Assembly (NCBI GenBank): GCA_004794655.1
Contig: SMMW01000039.1
Span: 186,001 to 250,000 of the forward strand
Length of the DNA stretch: 64,000 nt
Reading direction: 5' to 3'
Origin: Marisa cornuarietis
Taxonomy: Eukaryota > Mollusca > Gastropoda > Architaenioglossa > Ampullariidae
The position numbers and the translations under genes were made by a program. The notes under the pieces were generated by a model. That model saw nothing but the letters and a program-made list of their open reading frames with translations, was not told the origin of the DNA and made no database searches. Below are positions 44,695 to 58,159 of the stretch, in pieces; positions within the stretch are counted from its first letter, which is position 1, and the number at the start of each line of letters is the position of its first letter.

Positions 44695-47600
44695 GCCCTT
44701 AAAACCATACTGTAAGGCTTTTCTTTTTCATTTTTGCTTATTCATTCTTTTTATGCCATTGTTGAGCTTGACTGAAGGTTTGTAGGGTAACACACCCACC
44801 ATGGTAGACAAAGACACTTTCTTAAAATGTTCCTGTCTACAGTTGTCTATTCCTGACAACAAGAACTAAAGTGTTAGCTATAAAAAGTTCAGGTTACCTG
44901 TGCACATTTTCCTTGTTTCTTGAAACTCCCCTCAAATGAATTTTAACCACGCATCATGAACATACCATATCAAAATGATTTCATTAATTTTTTTTTATGA
45001 CGAAAAAATAATTTACAATGATGTTTTAGATGGATGTATAAGCTTTAATCTTCATTCCTTTCCAAGTACAATTTTTGCTTTTTTTGAAACGTCTAATGTT
45101 TAACACCTTAAAAATATGTTTAGTATATGTCATCATCCTTATGTTTGAGAGCGTAATATTTCTTAAAATTCTAAGCCATGAGAATTTTCATGTTTCCTAC
45201 AGCTGTATAAAAAGCAGATCTGTGATATACATCATTTATATGTGTAAACTTTAAAAAAAAAGCTCCATTGTATTATATACCTTACTATTACAACTTTTTA
45301 TTGTAGATCTTTACATGTTTAAGTCTCCAGTGAATATTTTCATTGTCAGTTTCTAGTACATTACCTTTTTACCTTTTTAAAAATACAAGTTGTTTTCTTC
45401 ACAGCTGAAGCTTTAGGAATCTTATTAGCTTACGGTTAAAAAATATATTTTGTTGAAAATCTTTTCGTACCTTATTTTGGTAATTTATCTTTCTGACATA
45501 ATTGGAACATTAAAAATCAAGACTATATTTGATTTTTCTTGCATGTTTCTTTCTTAGTGTAAGTTTCTTATTGTAGACTATGTTTGTTGAGCATGTATTC
45601 CAGCAATTCCTAGTTAAGGAAACTAACTTCACATCACATTTAAAGAGAAAGCTCTCATTTATTTCATGTATAGCTATCTCACATAGATATTTTATATCGG
45701 GTACATGCCTTAATATGAAGAGGGCATTGGATGTTACATGCTAGTGTGAATGACTATAACAAGAAACTCTTTGCACAAAAAACAGAGAGGAAATGGAAGA
45801 ATGATCCACACAAATTATAATAAGCTAGAAGTATGGAGGCTGTGACATGCTGCAAATGTGGATGTAGTCATTTGTTTTGAATGTGGCAAAACATACACGT
45901 GACCAAATCTCAACAATGAGTGGCAAAATACTTTTATTTCCCACATGAAAATCTTCCATAAGACAAGAACAGTATCCAACCACATGCAACAACAAATTAT
46001 GTATGCAACTGAATTTAAGTGGTAACACCTTAAAGAACAATATTTTCTAATTAATTCTGGGGTTTGTAACCTTTAATCACTGAGAATCATCTTTAGACAT
46101 TTCTTACAAACTGAAAGTTTCAAATTACATCTGGCAGTTACCATGAGAATAGAATTTTGATTCATAAGGGCTCTTGTTAATTTTTTTCTTTTAATTTTAA
46201 ATGTGGCTTGCACTAAGTTTTGTACATTTAAGCCCTTAGCCTTTTAGGCACTTAGAAGTCACCTGTTGTCAAAACATTCACAAAGATGTTACTAGACGAT
46301 TAAGAAAATTTTAGGGAATAACAGGCAGGCAGTGCAGGCAGTTTTGCCAGTTTTCTCATTCTGTTATGTCTTTACTGTATACAAAAATCTATTTTACTCA
46401 AGACATTAAATGTGCACTTTTTTAATTGCAAGAATGAACTGTTAAAATTGCTTGTGAAGTACTGTACAACAGTTTGCTTCCAATCAGATTACTACAAGAC
46501 TAAATTATTGAGCAGCAGACTTGTGAAACATTACACACACACACTTAATTACTGCTTGATGTGACATTTCTTGTGTCCCTTTAAAAGCATCTGCCTAAGC
46601 TGCTCAAAAATTGGCTGCAATTTTGACAAAACTACTTTTATTGAACTTTACTTTTGTCTTCTTCAGTTCAAAAATACCTTGAGAAAAGGAACAAATGTAC
46701 ATTCATCAATAATATGAGGCTATATATCTTAACAGATTTTGTATGTTTCTTTCCTAACATAGAGATTCAGATGATGCTAGTTTCACAGAAATATGGCAGC
46801 TGGAGTTAATCTTATGTAAAAAAGTATTAGAGTCATAAATGAAAAATAGATATCTAATAAATTCTAGGAAACCAAGTGTCTAGGGGCACGTCAGACACAA
46901 ATTGTGTACCACAAATTACACCAGTTTGACATAAACATCACTGAGTCAGTGTATCCATGAAAATCACAATCATATGAAAAGAGACTTCAGAAGAAAGGTT
47001 AACAGTGGATTAATAGCTATTAATGATTTTACTTTGAAGATATTTCAGTTCTAAAAAGTGCATTTTCAGATACATAGAATGTGTGTGTGTGTGTGTGTGT
47101 TCACACATCCTTACATGTGTGTGTGTGCATATGAGCAGTTGTACATGTATAAACGTTTGCATACATTTTTGACAGGGTTTAAAAGCACAGTTTGTTTCAA
47201 TTTTTTAGTCTCCATTTAATGACAAAATTGACTAAAGGCCTTTACACTGAACAGAGATTATGTCAAATGTTTTACCTTGTTCGTACCCAGGCACACATAA
47301 AACAACTCAAAAATATCTTACAAAAGGATCACAAAAGGCATCTCCTTACAGGAGACAGAAAAATCGCTGAAATGGAGCCATTCATTGTCCTCTTAAGATT
47401 TTCACAAAGACACACTTCAACGGTAACAGCCAGCATAAACATAGAACCAGACTGTCCAGATAAACACCACAAAGATTTTAATGATAGCATTAGCAAACAA
47501 AGTGATGCCCGCAGTGAGTCAAAGGAATAAAGTTCATTGCATGGCTGCACTACTTACTGTCAACATGAACACCTATCAAATATGCAGATACTGAAAATGC

Positions 47601-48109
47601 AGCATAAGATTGCTTGTGCCTTAGGATGCTACAAACTGTACTCAAAACATGCTTCATTACAGATAACTGTTCAGATTCCCCCTAAAACTCAACAGCTTTC
47701 AGCCTTCAAATGCTTTTGTACCATTTAGACTTGTTAACCTTTTGACCAATGATAATATGCTAAATTTTCTGGTTCTGCACTTAAACATAATATTTTCTTT
47801 TTGTTTTAGGTATTCTTGCTTTTGAAACAATCCTGAACAATGATGTCAATTTTGAATGAAAGGTGTGAGAAATATTGCCTAAAACTTTAATATCTACATT
47901 TTGTAAAGAACAGGCTGGAGACAGTTCCCCAGGGGACAAATATTCAACATATACAAATGAAAATGTCTCAAGATCTCTTCAATTCAAAAGAGATTATTAT
48001 CTACTGAAAAAAAGATACAAAAACCATGGTTGAATACTAATGAAAGACTATAAACTGAGCCAAAGTATTTAAATTAAAATTGTTTGTAGTTCTTAAACCT
48101 TAGAAAGCT
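44695..48109. other. AT-rich sequence downstream of TMX3
   Basis: No gene was recognised. The sequence is strongly AT-rich with many AATAAA/TTTATT motifs on both strands, and could include distal 3' UTR of the - strand TMX3 gene. A GT run lies at 47081-47100. The 112-codon frame at 47192-47530 has no splice or homology support and is treated as chance. Confidence 0.4.
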
Positions 48110-48266
48110 TTATGCAGGTAAGCAACAAGAAAAACAGCACATGTACCACTCAAAAGACAGTACCCCTGAGAGCGCTTTAATGGCTTGAGGCACACCACTG
48201 TCCCATTCACACAGTTTTGTGTCTCTGGCTGCTTTTGCATCCTCCAGTTTTAGTAGAATTATGCTG
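48110..48266 (-). CDS. Possible terminal coding exon of an unidentified gene
   Basis: On the - strand a good acceptor (ATTTCCCTTCAG, with a CAGCAG tandem acceptor) opens a 52-residue frame ending TAA at 48112-48110. It begins SIILLKLEDAKAARDTK, continues LCEWDSGVPQAIKALSG and ends with a Cys-rich tail. The composition is protein-like and unlike the surrounding AT-rich sequence. Its phase (2) does not fit the TMX3 exons and no upstream partner was found. It may be the last exon of another gene, an alternative terminal exon, or chance. I do not recognise the product. Confidence 0.27.
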
Positions 48267-50020
48267 CTGAAGGGAAATAAGATATAGATTTATAAACTTA
48301 AAATGCACACCAGATATGAAAGTATGTAAAACATTTACCACCATTATTAAACTTCTTTAATTATATTTCATATACTTTTAAGTGTATACAAGTCACAGTA
48401 AGACTTGTTTGAATTTGGTGTACCTAAAACAATAATGGAACACTTAAAAAATATACAACATAACACAAACATATTCTGAATATAGTTACATGACTTGGTT
48501 AACACTGCCTTGGCATGAAGTGTCAGAGGTAATGCACAGTCACAATGGGTTACAACTTTTGTGACGTAATATCACAAGAATAACTTAGAAAAACAAATGT
48601 GTAGACACAAACATAATTTATTATGAAACAAAAACAGTATTATGAATTCCAATCATTTTAATGGGGAATGTGGAATGAAATGCATTCAAGTTTACTGTTT
48701 AGATGCAGCTGGTATCCATCATATGAAGGGTTTCTGAAGATCGTATGATTATAGATGACTGAGCACCCACTTACTATTTTCACTGGACTTGAAGTACAAT
48801 GTCTTTTGTGCAAATAAACATTCCTGTGACATTATGCTTTTTAATAAGGAAGAATAAACAGAAGGTTTTAAACAGCACTATCAGAATAATCTAAGCAACA
48901 TCACAAATAACAAGCAAACTCTCATCTGACAGACAAGTTCAAATTGTAAGCTAATAAGTTAGCAAAATTTTTTTTTAATATTGATGTTCATTTTCAGAAT
49001 TTGTGTAAGCATGAAGATTAATAAAGATTTTGATTGAAGCTGAACCATGCTGGTGCCATCCTCACAATCAAGCAGAAAGAAATCCATTTCTCAACATCAA
49101 GATCATTGTACAAAGTTAATAAATGAACAAGTTCATGAGTTGTAAGGCAGTTGTCTACAAACTAAATGACAAACTGATTGACACTTCATGAAAGTTTATG
49201 CATTTAAGTTAGGGCACTCATAACCATCCACATGAAACTGCATGTGATATTAAAACAAAGTACTAGCAATGGTGGTAGGTGGTCCACATGTTTCTTGTAG
49301 CATCATCAATTTGCTGTCTTTGGCATTTAAGGGAAAGAACTGTTTTTATATATATTAATAGATTAGGCATATGGCAAACATATTAAAAAGATACTTAATG
49401 AGATCAAATGTACAGTGTGAACAGAGAGTTAGTGTCTGGTTTCCACAACAAATTACAAAAAGAATAACAGCTTGTCAGTTGTCACTAAACAGAATAATGA
49501 AAATAGATTAAGTATTTGTGGCAGTGGTTAACCTGCAGAATCTGGTAGCAAGTGTGGTCCTTTTAAGAAGAAACAAATGACCACAGAACACCATTCAGTA
49601 GGTGCTTGACAGAGAACAGAAGTGAGTGTGAGAATGCCTCTCAGACCAAGGTAAGATTGAAATTATGTATTGGTATTTACATTAAAACAGATTAACCAAT
49701 AAATGTTACAGGCGCTGAGTGAAAGCTAAACTGCACCTCATTGCTGGTTTCCTTCTTTACATCAGCAACTATAATCATAGAACTAATGCAAGTTCTGAAT
49801 TATATCATTTGTTTACATGTCAATAATTGTATAACTAGTGTAATGTTTTGAATTAATTTATGTTTTACTTTTTTGTCAGTCTTTAAAACAAAAATAGGAT
49901 ATAAATACTGAAAAAGGAGAACAGGTGAAAAGAGAAATTCTAGAGATGACTATTTGCTGAGGTACAGATACAGCATTTATAGCATAGCACAAGCTAGACT
50001 TCTCAGAATTATCATTTTTT
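48267..50020. other. Probable 3' UTR / 3' flank of TMX3
   Basis: AT-rich, without convincing open frames. It lies immediately downstream, on the - strand, of the TMX3 stop at 50021 and probably holds its 3' UTR. The polyadenylation site cannot be placed because several reverse-strand AATAAA motifs occur. Confidence 0.4.
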
Positions 50021-53018
50021 TTAATCATTCTTTTTCTCTTCTTCTCCTTTTCTGACTACATCTCTGACGTCTTCTTCGTCCTCCACAGCTTCCTTTAATT
50101 GCTGACCTTCTTGTTCATTCTTCAGCTCTTCATCTGCAAAAAATAATTGCATTAAGTAATGGACTGGAGCAAATTAAAAACTATTTTTTTGTGCCACACT
50201 AAAGATATAATGGGATACTATCAACACTTTTTTAATGCTACAGAATGAGTTTTGATCTTCCTTGAAACAAAACATAAACCATGTGCACACACACACACAC
50301 ACACACACAGCTCAACCTTAACAACCGCTGAGATGTATGGTACTGTATTAGAGACTGTATAGTAAAAATCATGCGGGCATTAAGGGTGTGTAGTACCCAG
50401 CCATAGGTCTTTTACGCAAACCTCACAACTAATGGAAACTTTTTATTCCTTTCTCCCTCCCTCTCCACTGGACCATGATATTGTAAAACTCAGTACCAAC
50501 TCTTTCCACCAGGAAATTAAAAAAAAAGACAGTTAATAGAGTGATATAAACAGATGAAAAGTTTCATTCAAAGATGTAATTCAGAATTACAGCATTGCTA
50601 ACCATCAGCCGGTGCTTTGCCTTCTCCTGCTGCTTCCTGCTGCATTTGTCGTAGTTCATCCTCCTCATCTTCGAGATATGAATCATCCAGTGGTTCCATG
50701 CAGCAGAGGCTATAGCAGATGATGCTGATGATGAGAGTGGGGAGACCAAAGACCAACAAGAACAGCCACCGCGAAGCTTGCCATATGCTCTGAGACACAC
50801 ACACAGGCATGCACACAGGTGTACGTGGGTGCATATGGAATAAATTTGTAGCCACGAGATATAAAAGAAATAAAACAAGATTTGAATGCTGTTTTCCCAA
50901 TTTCAGTTAGCGGATAAACCTGCTGGTGTTTCTACAGGTCATCTCAAGCCTAAGACATGGGGAATGGTGGTAAGCAGCTGAGAATAACAGGACGCTTTAT
51001 GATGTTAAAACTTATCACAAATTTTTAAGAAACTTACATTTTAATCTGTATTTTTATTCATAAATAATAAAATGCATTAGCCACTTGCCAAAAATCATCA
51101 CTTTATATTGTTAATACTAAAATGTGTTATGTGGATTTCATTTTCAGGGGAATCATACTTTAAATGTCCAGCACACATTTTTAAAAGAACACTTTATTTA
51201 TCCCAGAGGGCAATTTTTAACATAGAAGTGGCCTTTGCCTTTCAAAACATACACAATTATTTTATCCTAACCCTTTTGTACTCTCTACTAATATGCCAGT
51301 TAACCTTTGACCTGGAAGTAGTTTTCTCCAAAAGGCCAGAATTCACATTAACTGCAGTCATGACAAGACCAATTTTGACCATCAAACAAGATCAAAGTTT
51401 CACTCCCCACCTATGACCTTCAGATAAGATGCCAAACATCATAATAAAATTGTTAATAATGATAATGGCTACTTCCACAAAGTAAGTGTGAAAAACACAT
51501 AAGCCAACCCGTTCAAGGGAATAGGAAATAGGTTATGAATCAGCATGACTGCAAAACCATGTTAAGCACTTCCCGAGTCACCATTCTTCTCTGCTGCTTT
51601 GAAGTACCGACAGTTTATTGATACAGTAATATGTAATATTCCATTGCCTGAAGACATTCTGCTGTTTGGCACTATTGCCATTAACTTTAAGAGGACAAGA
51701 AAAAGCTGATATGACAGCAGACTGAACCATATTCTCAGACAATGAAACTAGTCTTTTATTAATATAATAGTACTGATGAGCTCATCCAGAATTTTCAATA
51801 AAGACGCCATCAGTATTGTTTTAATGCAACATAAATCCTCTAGAAAAAAATCTCTTTTTGCTAATAACAAGGCTATACACCTGTACCCATTCAGCCCTTT
51901 CTTCGAACAAAGTGACAAAACAGCACTATGGGGCAGATTAATTGTAGACTTACAATGATAGTGGTCATGATGTCATACAGCAAGCGTTTGACCCGCATTA
52001 AGAATCCATTGCCTCCATAAGCCTAAAGGAAAATAAAATTTTTACTGTAAATTCCTTTCCTTCAGTACTTACCACATGTCAAGACTACAAGAGACAATAT
52101 GCTAAGCAATGGTAGCATATAATCTCCTATGGTCATGCCATATGGCAATGTCAAAGAAAAAAAAATGAAACAAGCAAATTATCTTGTTGAAGCGTTAAAC
52201 AATTTCAGAGTATTAATTTAAAAACATTTTCCAACTTATCTGAGTGATTACGTCATGCAAAGGATGCATAATAACTTCTAGCAAGGATAATTAATCATCA
52301 GCATTAATCGGCCGAAATTTCAAGAAAATGAAAAATCTTCAAGTCTTGTTTCACATACTGTGTCGTAGATGATTCATTTGACATACATTTTCTTCCTTAT
52401 CTCTGTTCTGCCATTAGAGCTCTCAAGCTTTACCTGAACGGTTCCATTGCGGATGCCATCAAGAAACTGCATGAAAGTGTTGATGGTGATGTTGGAGGGA
52501 GGGAGGTCTGGAAGGTAATAGTACTGAGGGTCGACTTCTAGTGCCAGGAGAACTGGTGGTGTCAGAAATGACATGGTGATGGTGTTGACTGTCTCTACAT
52601 CAGTCATCCATAAAAACTGAAACTCGCTGCAAAATGTTGCAAGAAACAGGTGTGCTGTGATGAGGGCAAAGACAAAGGAAAATAACCATAAATCTATAGT
52701 ATTTTCATTACAAATATACTTCTTGAATTTTAGTCCAAAATAGAAACACTTCATAAAATATAGATTATGGATGCAAAGACAACAACAGTTATCCCCATAT
52801 GAACTCAGTTTTTTTATGCATAAAAGGAATGCTTTATAGTTTTCACTCAGCCAGCTTATATAATGGCTGTCAACCTTTGACCCCAAAGGGAACAAGACTG
52901 CAAATGACAAATGTGTGAATATATGCATATTAAACAATCTATACTCAAAGAATGTTTTAAATACCTGTGATACTTGTCACGCTGATCAAGTGCTATTGTT
53001 TCTGCAATGTTTTTTAAC
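50021..53018 (-). CDS. TMX3: TMX3 (thioredoxin-related transmembrane protein 3), C-terminal part
   Basis: Five - strand exons: 53018-52965, 52626-52434, 52022-51954, 50789-50603 and 50133-50021 (stop TAA). All junctions are GT-AG with matching phases, giving about 204 residues. TMX3 is an ER membrane oxidoreductase of the protein disulfide isomerase family. The recognised part follows human TMX3: LKNIAETIALDQRDKYH, then EFQFLWMTDVETVNT (the b'-like lumenal domain), NGTVQAYGGNGFLMRVKRLL, a membrane helix (WLFLLVFGLPTLIISIICY) and an acidic cytosolic tail. It ends KKND, a KKxx dilysine ER-retrieval signal, as human TMX3 also ends in a KKxx. Two lumenal N-glycosylation sequons (NIT, NGT) are visible. 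The gene is incomplete here: the signal peptide and the thioredoxin domain with its CGHC site were not found up to 64000, so they lie in unrecognised exons or beyond the window. Confidence 0.87.
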
Positions 53019-55985
53019 CTGCAGCACAAACAAAAAGCAGTGAACTGAACATGCCAGTACAAAGATACTGACTAGGCCTTCTCTAAGTGTCATGCAATCA
53101 TACAGTTCTGTAACTACTCGGACAACTGTACACTTATCCACATGACATCTACTAGTACTGTTACTACTAATGATAGCAACACCACCAGCATATCTAGCAA
53201 TACAAAGTTCACTATGAGCCAGAGCACAAACTGAACAATCTAAACCATGTGTCTAATAACTTGTAAAACACAAACATTAATATGATAACATAAAGGTCAC
53301 CATAAACCAGAGAACAAACTGAACAATCTAGTTCAGTGTAATAACTTGTAAAATACTAACATTAATATGATAACATAAAGGTTACCTAAAGAACTGTTTT
53401 AAGATCAATACCAGATGCTAATTCCCAATGTCTGAGACAGTAACCTGTTTTTCATTTATGAAATACAAGCTTTCTGTCAACAAAATTCTCAACAGCGTAT
53501 AATCGATATCAACAATCTCATATGTTTATAAAACGTAGTCAAACCTGCCTACCAAAGCAGCCCAGTAAATGTGAAATTTCAATTCAATAATGATGTTATG
53601 ATAAAGACAACTGATGAACATTTTATTTTTATTAAAACACTTGCCTTGTGTCTCATGCAAGATTTTAACCTTGTCGATATGGGTCATTTGTTAGAATGAG
53701 TACAAGTCTTCATTACACCCTTCTGACAACTGTGACATGTAGGGCAACTCTTTGTGTGTTCTATTCATCTTTCAAAGTGATCCTATCATAAACCGAGGGA
53801 AATAACACCCCTTGCTGAAGACAAATGTTGAGTCAACAACCTTCACAACGCTAAGAGGATTTGGTTGTTTATAATTAAGGAAGACACAATTTGCCTGTCA
53901 TCAAACAACACTGATAAACAGTCTTGATAGCAAGTTAGAAAGAAAGAAAGAAAGGAAATGCTTGAAATATCGGCAAAAATATGACAAATTATTACTAATT
54001 TCACTTTTCTGAATTATTTGCTTGTTTTTCAAAATGTATGAAATTTGATAATTCTGCCAAGGAAAATAGGTCAAAATAAAAATAATACCTGCTGAATAAA
54101 ACACTACCTAGCACATTAATTATTAGTAATGGCATGTAACACCTTTACAGTCAGGACAAAGCTCGCTGCTACGGTCACAAACAGTTTAGCGAGGTGATGA
54201 ATGGGACCAAAAGTGGGCCTTCTAATGCAGGCTTTCACCGCCTGACACAGGACATAAACTGCCTGTGTTCACCATGAACGGTCTCTGCGGTCAATAGTGA
54301 CATTCTGGCCTCGACCTGTACTGCGCTAATTTTTTGTATTATTATTTAACCATGGGAAACCTTGCATACTACAACTGGGAAAAATAGCTGAAGGGACTAT
54401 AGGTGGAAGAACAATGGGGGGGGGGGAGAGGAAGAACTGGAGTCAGGACAGGAAAAAAAAGGTGTTTGAGGGCGCGAGTAATATGTTTCACACACACACA
54501 CACACGTGTCTTACAGACCGCTTTAGGGATTAACACCACAAATCAAGGCAAGACAACACTACTTACTGGTTCGCAGATCTTTAATTATTAACACAAACAG
54601 AAACAAAAATAAAACTGTTAAAGCCCACCTGCGACGTGAAAGTTTTAAAAACTATATAGTTACTCTTTGTTTTTTGTGCTAATTATGTAACGACGGGAAA
54701 ATACCACCTAGGAAGCTGGAAACGGGACAACACTTTGCCGCCCCCTCTCCCGTCCATCATTGTTTTGTGGCAACGTGAAAAACAGATACAGTTGTTACCT
54801 CCCCTACTTCTCAAAACACGAGAAGGCCGCAGGATGAAACGCACATCCAGATAATTTGGGTTTTGAAGTCCACATGGTTTTAGCAAAAACGTTTTTTTTT
54901 ATAATCTTCGGAGTTTGTTTTAAAGTTATTTAAGTTTCAGCAATACAGTTGTCTGTTTTGCATAGCATCGAAGACAAGCTTATAAAAAGGTAGACGTAAG
55001 GACTGACTAGTTTTCCTGACTTCAAATGACTAGCAAGAGTACCGGGCGTTGTCTGGGTTCATTTTTACTGCAAACTCTTCCAGCTCCGACTTTATTGTCA
55101 ACTTTGCTCTATAACATCATTTGATCAGAGCTTGTCACATCCAGTACTTGACACGCGTTGCACCGTACTTTTAGTTCGGGACCTCTGTATGTACTTCACT
55201 AACTTGCTAAATCTGACAGCTCATTCTACCTTAGCTGTCTGTCATGCTTATTCATCTCCCCCCCAACCCTCAAAAAAAAAAAAGCCTGCGTCAAAGTACC
55301 CAATGAAATGCGTCGATGACAGAGGCAAGGTTAAAGAAAAACGTCAGTGTTGGTGACGTCAAAATCTTAAAGAAAACGTTGGGTCTTATAATGGACGACA
55401 TGAAGATTAAACTAAAAAAACAAACGTAGTGAATAATACTCCTGCAAAATTTGGATAGAATTTGACAAACTGTGGATTTGCATCTCTCTCACACACACAC
55501 ACACACACGTGAGTCAATCTGTTACATATTTCCGGTTCGAGCGTTCACTCACGTGCATCCCTTTACTTTTTACTTTCCTGGTGTTTTATCTATTTATTTA
55601 CTTTTTATTCTATTTATTTATTTTTTTGTTTTTGATGCGCAATGAGCATTCTTCTGAATGGATACCTGCGCATTACAAATGGACATCATCATCATCATCA
55701 TTATCCCAACACACTTCGCTTTTCACGGATGCACTGCAACCTACAGACAGCGACTCCAAGAGAAAGAGGGAGCTAGAGAGAGAGAAACAGAGATTAAAGG
55801 AGAGATAAGGAGGAGAGACAGACAGGGGTAAGAGAAAGCAAGTGACAGGGAGGAGAACATCCGTCTATCTAGGTCACTATACAAAAAATGAAGGTCTCAT
55901 TAACCTTCTTGGCACAGCTAGACTTAAAAAACATTTGCCGCTTTAACTGATGCGCTGAGAGCTGATGGCTCGATGTAAGAACACA

Positions 55986-56027
<42 letters not shown>

Positions 56028-56573
56028 CACATTCATGCGCACGCGTGGTCGAACCCCAGACATGAGCAAAGCTTGCCAAATGCCATATATACTTTTTAGC
56101 TGAAAAGCATCGCAAAAGATTTCTAATATATGAGCAAACATTCGCTAAGCTCGGCTCAAAAAACACCCAAGCTCTTTTAAAGATGACAGCAGCAATTAGA
56201 AATCTTTTAAAATGTGTACAAGTATAAAAATGGTAAGCTATACAAATCTTCATTTATTATTAAAATAAGCGACGACTGTGTGGGTATCAATATTAATAAA
56301 AATTACCTGTTTACACGTGTATACACCCATTCTTACAAAACGCTCCCTGAAAACATTTTTTTTAATAAATAAACAATACTATGCTTAATCATTTATACTC
56401 GTTTTAATACCCTGATGCATTAACGAAAAATTCATTTGTAACAGTATCTTACTCGTTATATGTATTTTTAATGACTTACTTTAATTAACTTTCATTACCC
56501 TGTGTACTCTTTAACTTGTGGTTCAGTGACTGAATATATTTTGTGTCCTACCGTGCTACTGCTACCCAGTGTT
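53019..56573. other. Probable TMX3 intron / upstream sequence
   Basis: No further exon could be assigned. A possible reverse-strand frame at about 54140-54230 (FGPIHHLAKLFVTV...) vaguely recalls the next TMX3 segment, but its donor phase does not fit. CA runs lie at 50286-50309 and 55491-55508, and a TC/CA compound run at 55985-56031. Confidence 0.4.
55985..56031. repeat. (TC)n(AC)n compound microsatellite
   Basis: A TC run followed by AC with a few GC steps. Confidence 0.9.
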
Positions 56574-58159
56574 TTTAAAGGACAAACCGAGTGCAACATT
56601 TTTTCTTTATGATCGGGTTAAGTTCGTTTTAAAATAATAATTCCCAAAATATGAGTACATAATTATGCTTACGTTTAAAGATATAAACTTTCAAACATCG
56701 GCATTCTCACCTGCAACTAGGAAAGCGGGAAAACATTACTCTCCTATACTGAAGAGCCCTTACACGCCCGAAGTATTAGTAACAGTGAGTGTGCATGTCT
56801 TCAAGTCAAATGAAGAAACATCGCTCAGGCTGTCGTCTTCAAGAAACCATTTTGCCCCAAAAAATGAAACAGCTGAATTTGGAATACAGCCCTACAGGTT
56901 GGAACTTTATTTATTGAGAAGTTTTGAATGAAGTTAAAAAAATAATTAAATGGTCCAAACTAATTTCATTTAACAGACTGGTAAGTCAATCAGATCAAAA
57001 TGGGCAACAATCACGGTCATTGCAGTCTACGTTGTATTATTACTGATTGTCTGTTACTAAGTGGGCACAGTTGAGTTAATTTTCCCTTGTGTATTATTGT
57101 TAATAAAATATAAACTCAGCTCAAAAGTGTTTGTCTAAGAGAAACTCCTGTAATTTTATTTTTATGTGATGGTTTCAAGCATTGCACTTTTATTTTATAG
57201 TTACAACTAATGCTGATAAGGATTTTTTTACAATTAAAAATATAATGATAGTTTGAAGCATGTTTATCGATGTAAAAACTTATTTCTTCCTCATTTAGCT
57301 GCATGCAAAAGTCTCTATTTACTTACTGATACTCACACGTGTTCCCGTTTAAGCTCCTTATAATATGTTTATCCCCCTCAATTTAATTTTTTCTTTTTTA
57401 GCTGTTTCGATCACGCACATCAATGGTGCCCTCACACTGTCAGTTGTTGTTAGCATTATGCTGGATAAAGATACGACTGATGATGTGTTTGTGACTGTCA
57501 CACGATGTTACTTGTAGACCAGACGGTGTAGAAACCGTCGATGTTGTATATCTGGTGCTTGATCTACCAGCAGTCGTAGTTGGTTTTAACACCTCGTGCT
57601 GTTGTATAGTAAGCACTGCTGTAGGAATAACATTTCTTCGTCTTACTGAAAGTCCAAGACTTGCTTGTACTGTATAAGTGACTGGATAACAATCGATTTT
57701 GAAATGTTTTGAGCAAATTCTTGAGTACAGTGTGGAGACCAAGTTCGCACGTCACGTTTGAACAAAGCAGAGACCTGTATATGCACATCTCTGAACAAAG
57801 TGAATCCACTGGCGTCTGCTGCCATTATCTTAAGGACTTCCTTCATGAGTACAAACTAACTCCATCTGAGTGTCAAAGAGAACATTCAGCAACAGCACAA
57901 TGTGTCCTGGTCAGTTTTCTTTTACAAAGGATTGAATTTTTCTCTTCAACTTTAGCTCGTGCAGACGACGCTATTTTTAGAAATACTTCCGTTTCGTCAC
58001 TTCCTGTTTTACTAACAAAATCCAAGTGTGCCTAAGAGAAAAATATAAATATAAAATCTGTCATTCCTCTTTGCCATAAAATACCACATGAATATGTTTT
58101 TGTGATACTTAGTGATTTGATTCCTGCGATTTCTGCTCAGCAATCGGGTTGGCCTTTAA
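56574..58159. mobile_element. 1.6-kb TIR DNA transposon, non-autonomous, copy 2
   Basis: Direct-orientation copy of 5993-7596. It starts TTTTTAAAGGACAAACCGAGTGC and ends GCAATCGGGTTGGCCTTTAA, with inverted termini TTTAAAGG[A/C]CAA[A/C]CCGA. The + strand frame at 56665-56931 (ending ...FGIQPYRLELYLL) and the - strand frame starting MQLNEEEISFY (57116-57304) are remnants or chance. Neither copy has a full-length transposase. Confidence 0.7.

Noticed and set aside
47192..47530. 112-codon + strand frame
   Set aside because: No splice signals, no recognisable domain, and AT-rich surroundings consistent with 3' UTR of the opposite-strand gene.
54140..54235. Possible additional TMX3 exon on the - strand (FGPIHHLAKLFVTV...)
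   Set aside because: Faintly resembles the TMX3 segment preceding LKNIAETIA, but the available donor leaves phase 0 where phase 2 is needed and the acceptor is poor.
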